Shown: positions 60,307 through 64,000 of the stretch, piece after piece
Position numbering within the stretch: the stretch's first letter is position 1
Layout of the letters: the number at the start of each line of letters is the position of its first letter
Notes under the pieces: generated by a model
Database searches by the model: none
Seen by the model: only the letters and a program-made list of their open reading frames with translations
What the model was told of the DNA's origin: nothing
Made by a program: the position numbers and the translations under genes
Source of the DNA: Lytechinus variegatus
Lineage: Eukaryota; Echinodermata; Echinoidea; Temnopleuroida; Toxopneustidae
Direction: 5' to 3'
DNA: 64,000 nucleotides
Assembly (NCBI RefSeq): GCF_018143015.1
Contig: NC_054753.1
Span: 30,284,292 to 30,348,291 of the forward strand

Positions 60307-60721
60307 AAAAGGGTGAAACTTCAAGCCCAGTGTTATATGCCAGCATAAGCTAGAAAGTCCTTGCCCTATCCCGAAGATGTTATTTGGCAATGCCTCCAAA
60401 ATACCCTGAGACAAGTCAAGGATGTCATCCATTCTTTCTCAGGTAAGAAAAACACAAACCCCTTCAAAATTATGTTTCCGAAATGTACTGGGAAAGTACC
60501 ATGGTTTCATGAAAATTGCGAATTCTGGCACCTTAAATTATATGAAGTTTTGTATGAAAAGCTATGAGAGCTTCAGTGTGAAGACAGCTAGCGTATCGCT
60601 CACAGTGCACATGCTAATGGAGCGATCGCGTTCCTTTTGGGGGAACTGGTATGGCGGACAATAGAACTCGCGTGCTTCAAACAAAGGACCGTCCCAGCAT
60701 ATCCAGTTAGGGGAGAGATCA

Positions 60722-60830
60722 GTGGATAGTACCATAGAGATGTATATTATTGACACTAGAGGGCGGACTTCATCAAATTGCTGTGAATCCATGTTCGGGG
60801 CGGCCGCCATCTTAAAGAGGGCAAAAAATA
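60722..60830 (+). repeat. Inverted arm, partner of 62524-62632; YY1-like site
   Basis: GAGATGTATATTATTGACAC then TAGAG, and GCCGCCATCTTAAAGAGGGC, recur inverted at 62524-62632 (GCCCTCTTTAAGATGGCGGC; GTGTCAATAATATACATCTC). CCGCCATCTT is a YY1-like site on the minus strand. The arm lies 85 bp before the second THAP-like start, so it may hold its promoter. Confidence 0.75.
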
Positions 60831-60913
60831 GGTTGCTGTACGTGCATTACCTATGATGTAGATCAGGGCTTGGTCTGAAGTTTCCCCTCCTTTCAGTTAA
60901 TTTTGAGGAAATC

Positions 60914-61021
60914 ATGCCGGGATCGTGTGCTGCTTTCGGCTGTACATCCAGAAGGAAAAAAAAGGCAGTGGTATTTCCTTTATTAAATAGGAATAACAAA
61001 CTAGAATTCATTGTCCATTAA
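60914..61021 (+). pseudogene. Second THAP-like first exon
   Basis: 35 codons starting MPGSCAAFGCTSRRKKK, which matches the opening of THAP domains (Cys5, Cys10, then a basic run and VVFP). The frame closes at TAA at 61019 without the Trp or the C-x2-H pair. A GTGGTA at about 60969 might serve as a donor. No second exon was found; the next sequence is a MITE-like array. Probably a truncated THAP copy. Confidence 0.55.
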
Positions 61022-61084
61022 GTAGAAATCATACGGTGAATCACTGATAATCCCATTAAATATGATATTGGAGACTATGCGACG

Positions 61085-61745
61085 TTAGCTATATTTAACA
61101 CCACGGGTGTTAAATCTAACATCAGCCCAATCAATAAAGGACCACACCATCTGGTGTTGGAGTTACACTGCCACTGGTGTTAAGATTACCAACATTTAGG
61201 ATGTTAAAATATATCAACACCAGTCTTGGTGTTCGATTTGAACACGAGTCGGAGAATGTTATGAAGTTGACACCATTTGGTGTTCATTTGACACCCTCGA
61301 ACACCTGCAGAAACGAAAATTTAAACGAAAGTTTAAATCACCCATTGGTGTAAAAAAAATACCAACACCAGCTTTGGTGTTGTTTCACGGTTCGGATTCA
61401 CACCATTTGGTGTCCGATTTCAAGTTCTTCAACACCTGCAGCCTGACGGTGTAGCTTAACACTAGGGTATTTTTTTAAAATATATACCCAAAAACAGACA
61501 GTGTTGAGTTACTCCAGTGAAGTGTAACTTCAACAATATTTTTGTTAAAATATTTCTATCCAACACCTGTCACGGTGTTGTTTCAACACTTCTGAGTATT
61601 TGGTGTTTATTTTACACTCTAAGTGTTGTTTCAACACAGTATATTGCTTGAACACTGAGTGTCAAATGAGCACCAAATAATGAGAACATATGAACACTCT
61701 AAAGTGTTAAGTTGACCTTATCTGACACCCTTGTCACGGTGTATG
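61085..61745. mobile_element. Array of ACACC/GGTGT inverted words (MITE cluster)
   Basis: More than ten pairs such as AACACCACGGGTGTTAAA, CACCATTTGGTGTTCA and CAACACCTGTCACGGTGTTG. Vocabulary shared with 8371-8575 (AAAGGACCACACC, GGTGTTGGAGTTACACT) and 26351-26585. It appears to be several adjacent or one elongated member of the family. Confidence 0.65.
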
Positions 61746-62340
61746 CTATATGATGGCTTATTTATTGAATAACTACTCAGTCGACCTCGTCGTTTTCCCC
61801 CGTTTTCTGGATGTTCAGTCCATCTCCTTTATAAAATATGCATGGTTATCATATATTTTAACATAAAAATGTTTTGCCTTGTGATTTTAACGTTGCATAC
61901 AGCATTAATTGAAAATATAATGTAAAAAAGTGAAATATGTGATAATATTACATAGGTTATGTAGATTCGAATCAGTGATAGGTCAATACGCCATCACGTG
62001 ACCATAGCTGCGAGGATCGCATTTGTTGTATTCTGGGTTTTGACGTCACCTCAGGGAATATACTGCGTTGTATTGTCAATTGCGGCGCTATATTCACCAA
62101 GGTGACGTCACTCGCTGCATACAAGTTGCGTAACCAGGAAGTTTATTTTATGTACGTGCTAATGTTAACGCGTCGATCGAATGAAGAACGCGTTTGAAGC
62201 ATTAAAATAATCTATTATGACGTAGATGAATCAGAGCTCTAGCAAGAATTTTGGGTTTGAGCCAAATGATGAATGCAATTTCTGATGGCGAATCCACATA
62301 GACTATATAATGTTACAAATATTGCCTGGTCTATCGTTTT
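61746..62340. other. Non-coding, nothing recognised
   Basis: Contains several TGACGTCA-like words (TTGACGTCACC, GGTGACGTCACTC) near 62040-62110 but no gene or repeat family I recognise. Confidence 0.45.
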
Positions 62341-62344
62341 AATA

Positions 62345-62457
62345 AATAACATTTCACCTCCCCTAGGAAGCTATATTTTCCCTCGGGATAATATTTTCCC
62401 TCAGCGCTGCGCGCTTCGGGCAAAATATAACTCCGTCGGGGAGAGGAAATGTTATAT
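62345..62457. mobile_element. Short foldback element
   Basis: Left AATAACATTTCACCTCCCC and right GGGGAGAGGAAATGTTAT are inverted; ATATTTTCCCTCGGG and GGGCAAAATATA mirror inside. About 113 bp. Confidence 0.65.
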
Positions 62458-62523
62458 TCAAACTCTAGGTAGGCAATATCTGTATATTCTCCCATAGAGC
62501 CGTGTGTTATAAATCCGCGCTCT

Positions 62524-62632
62524 TGCCCTCTTTAAGATGGCGGCTGCGCAATACATGGAATCACAGCCGCATTACGCGCGCGTCAATGCGAGCGATTACT
62601 CTAGTGTCAATAATATACATCTCTATAGATAG
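62524..62632 (-). repeat. Inverted arm near the right end of the 9.85-kb element
   Basis: The reverse complement of 60722-60830 with an altered centre. It carries a YY1-like AAGATGGCGGC at 62533-62543. It lies just inside the terminal inverted repeat. Confidence 0.75.
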
Positions 62633-62684
62633 TACGTATATATCGGTGAAAATAGATTCGATTAAAATCGTCTAGAACTAGACT

Positions 62685-62940
62685 AACCAAACACCCGAAC
62701 AGAGTTCCTCCTACTATACTGCTCTAACTCGTTATATACCCTCGTAAGCCTCTACTCTGCTTTCCAGCTTCTTCATGGAAGTGGTGTTTGAGTGGATTTC
62801 AGCCTCCTTTTTATTCAATGCTACTTGTAGATCATGGATTTCACCTTTCTGCCTCTCTATCCTCCCCTCAATCTCTCGCTGGCGCTTTGAGAATACTTTC
62901 TCAATGCTCCTCTCCAACGCGGACACAAATCATCTTCACA
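62685..62940 (-). pseudogene. LINE ORF1, N-terminal coiled-coil half
   Basis: Minus-strand reading gives VSALERSIEKVFSKRQREIE, a long heptad-like charged region, then KLESRVEAYEG. A one-base change shifts the frame, and the sequence continues as YNELEQYSRRNSVRVFG up to the element boundary at 62685. Coiled coil followed by YSRRNSVR is typical of LINE ORF1 proteins. It joins in frame with the half at 52412-52837. Confidence 0.75.
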
Positions 62941-62944
62941 AAAT

Positions 62945-63410
62945 ATTGTTTAATGATATCATAGACATCAGAAAAGTCTGAAGCAAGACTACTCCCAGTC
63001 TGAAGCAAGACTACTCCTGGCGCAAATATTCACTACTGAATGACACGCGCCGTATAAGCTAAAACAACAACAACAACAACAACATTGACGTGTTAAGCGG
63101 CATGACGTTGCTGAAGACCACGGTGAAGGAGAGAGAAGTGAAGAATATAAGCTCCGTTGATAAAGACAAAGAGGTGGAATAATTGAAAGTGAAAGTACAC
63201 GTTGTCACTTGTTACTCACAGTGGGACAATTTCCACACAAACAGGTAAAAGACGATTTGCTCATTCAAGAGAAGGTGAAAATTCAATGATTTGACGAGAT
63301 CCTTCACTTAAAATCAAATCCACATGTCTCCCAGAGGTTTATAATGTTCAACTCAACTTTATGGCAATCAGAGTATCAGATCAAGTCCAATTAAGACAAA
63401 AATTAACACA
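62945..63410. other. LINE 5' region or flank, nothing further recognised
   Basis: Contains a short direct repeat (GTCTGAAGCAAGACTACTCC at 62977 and 62998) and a (CAA)n run at 63063. The minus strand may hold the start of LINE ORF1, but frame breaks prevent a clear call. Confidence 0.4.
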
Positions 63411-63416
63411 CTCGCA

Positions 63417-63715
63417 GGCCCGGGGGGGGGGGCACTCGACCAAAAAAGTAGTAGGCCTGTGCCGCTTGCGGGACAAAATACGGGGGCCTTGGAGCGGGCT
63501 TATTGTAAAAATGAGGGTCCTCGGAACGGGCTTCGGAACTACAAATGTTTGTGAAAACGGGGGTCCTTGGAACAGGTCGCCTGCATGTGAGTGCGTATGC
63601 ATCCCTATGGAACGTGCATGCAGCTAGCCCGGCGGCACGGGCGCCGTTTGCGCTAGCGCAGAGGCGATGGTCGGACGGCGCTCGATTACTAGTATACAAG
63701 CCAAACTGGTTTTGT
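63417..63715. mobile_element. Second copy of the 538-bp poly-G element, partial
   Basis: Starts CCCGGGGGGGGGGGCACTCG and follows the 48497 element closely through CTCGGAACGGGCTTCGGAAC, the CATGTGAGTGCGTATGCATC region and GCGATGGTCGGACGGCGCTC. The right half and C-run end of the first copy are not found; the remaining sequence to 64000 is unrelated. Confidence 0.8.
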
Positions 63716-64000
63716 AAAGTAGCGGGAATGCCGCGGGGAATGCAGTTTTGCCACTTCGGGGTCTCCAAAAGATATATATTTTAACAAAGTTAAAATTTTA
63801 ACAAAGTTAAAATATAGATTGAGGTGGGGTACATTCGTCATGATTCATGTGCCAGAGCTTCATTAAAGCAGAAATATATTGAAAATCGTAAAACTGGAGA
63901 ATCATATATCACAATAAAGGAGAAAATAAGGAGAACACGATGGTGTACATCATTTATCATGGAGACGGATGAAACTCAGTTAATTGATAGTTTAAAGTTC

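Larger units (their letters stand above)
52838..62684. mobile_element. 9.85-kb composite DNA element with inverted ends and 9-bp target duplication
   Basis: Left end TAGTCTAGTTCTAGACGATT, then TTCACCGATATATACGTA. The right end, read inward on the minus strand, has the same first 22 bases, a ~15-base insertion, then CACCGATATATACGTA. The flanks are ACCAGACAC (52829-52837) and ACCAAACAC (62685-62693). Joining the flanks restores a continuous LINE ORF1 frame (VRVFG before, VPDSS after). Inside are THAP-type first exons at 57367 and 60914, inverted arms near both, a hAT-like element and MITEs. The superfamily is not established: a 9-bp target would suit Mutator-like elements, while THAP domains are known in P and Kolobok transposases. 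No transposase catalytic core was recognised. Confidence 0.8.

Noticed and set aside
60353..60455. Possible exon (YPEDVIWQCLQNTLRQVKDV) with a TCAG|GTAAGA donor
   Set aside because: The donor is good, but no convincing acceptor or domain was found, so joining it to the THAP model would be guesswork.

Overview
The window is eukaryotic DNA: AT-rich, intron-bearing, gene-poor and very repeat-rich. The likely source is a marine deuterostome, most probably an echinoderm such as a sea urchin. This is inferred from intron-containing TRIM (RING/B-box/propeller) paralogues, an APE-type LINE with a 2A-like peptide near its N-terminus, tRNA-derived SINEs, many poly-C/poly-G tracts and dense foldback MITEs. 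No species assignment is possible from sequence reading alone.

Region by region. (1) 1-3.6 kb: non-coding, with one SINE. (2) 3.6-22.6 kb: one plus-strand gene of eight coding exons encoding a ~414-residue protein with about seven membrane segments. All exon phases join cleanly, the start codon sits inside a YY1-like motif and a polyadenylation signal follows the stop. Its introns hold a 1.4 kb triplet higher-order repeat, a minisatellite that repeats the exon 2 splice donor, several foldback elements and a piggyBac-like TTAA element. (3) 22.7-31 kb: repeats only, including an exact 167-bp tandem duplication, a ~164-bp satellite-like repeat, SINEs and an array of GCGAAGCGC motifs. (4) 31.6-35.2 kb: an intact two-exon minus-strand TRIM-type gene (RING, two B-boxes, coiled coil, propeller). 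(5) 37.8-43.1 kb: an older tandem copy of the same neighbourhood, carrying a second TRIM coiled-coil/propeller exon (41.6-42.9 kb) with no RING exon in the window. Younger insertions differ between the two copies, so each copy shows the empty site of the other's insertion. (6) 43.6-47.5 kb: a nearly full-length LINE, interrupted by a SINE that shares the LINE's 3' tail. (7) 47.9-62.9 kb: a second, minus-strand LINE split by later insertions. The largest is a 9.85-kb element with matching inverted termini and a 9-bp target duplication that cuts the LINE's ORF1 exactly between codons. That large element carries a THAP zinc-finger gene start, a second THAP-like first exon, a 3.8-kb hAT-like element and several MITEs.

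The host-type genes are the membrane-protein gene and the TRIM gene; the orphan TRIM exon and THAP reading frame are partial. Most of the rest is nested mobile DNA, whose insertion order can be partly read from target-site duplications and paralogous empty sites. The strongest observations are the 9.85-kb THAP-bearing element inside a LINE ORF1, the minisatellite that copies a functional 5' splice site, and the LINE/SINE tail sharing.
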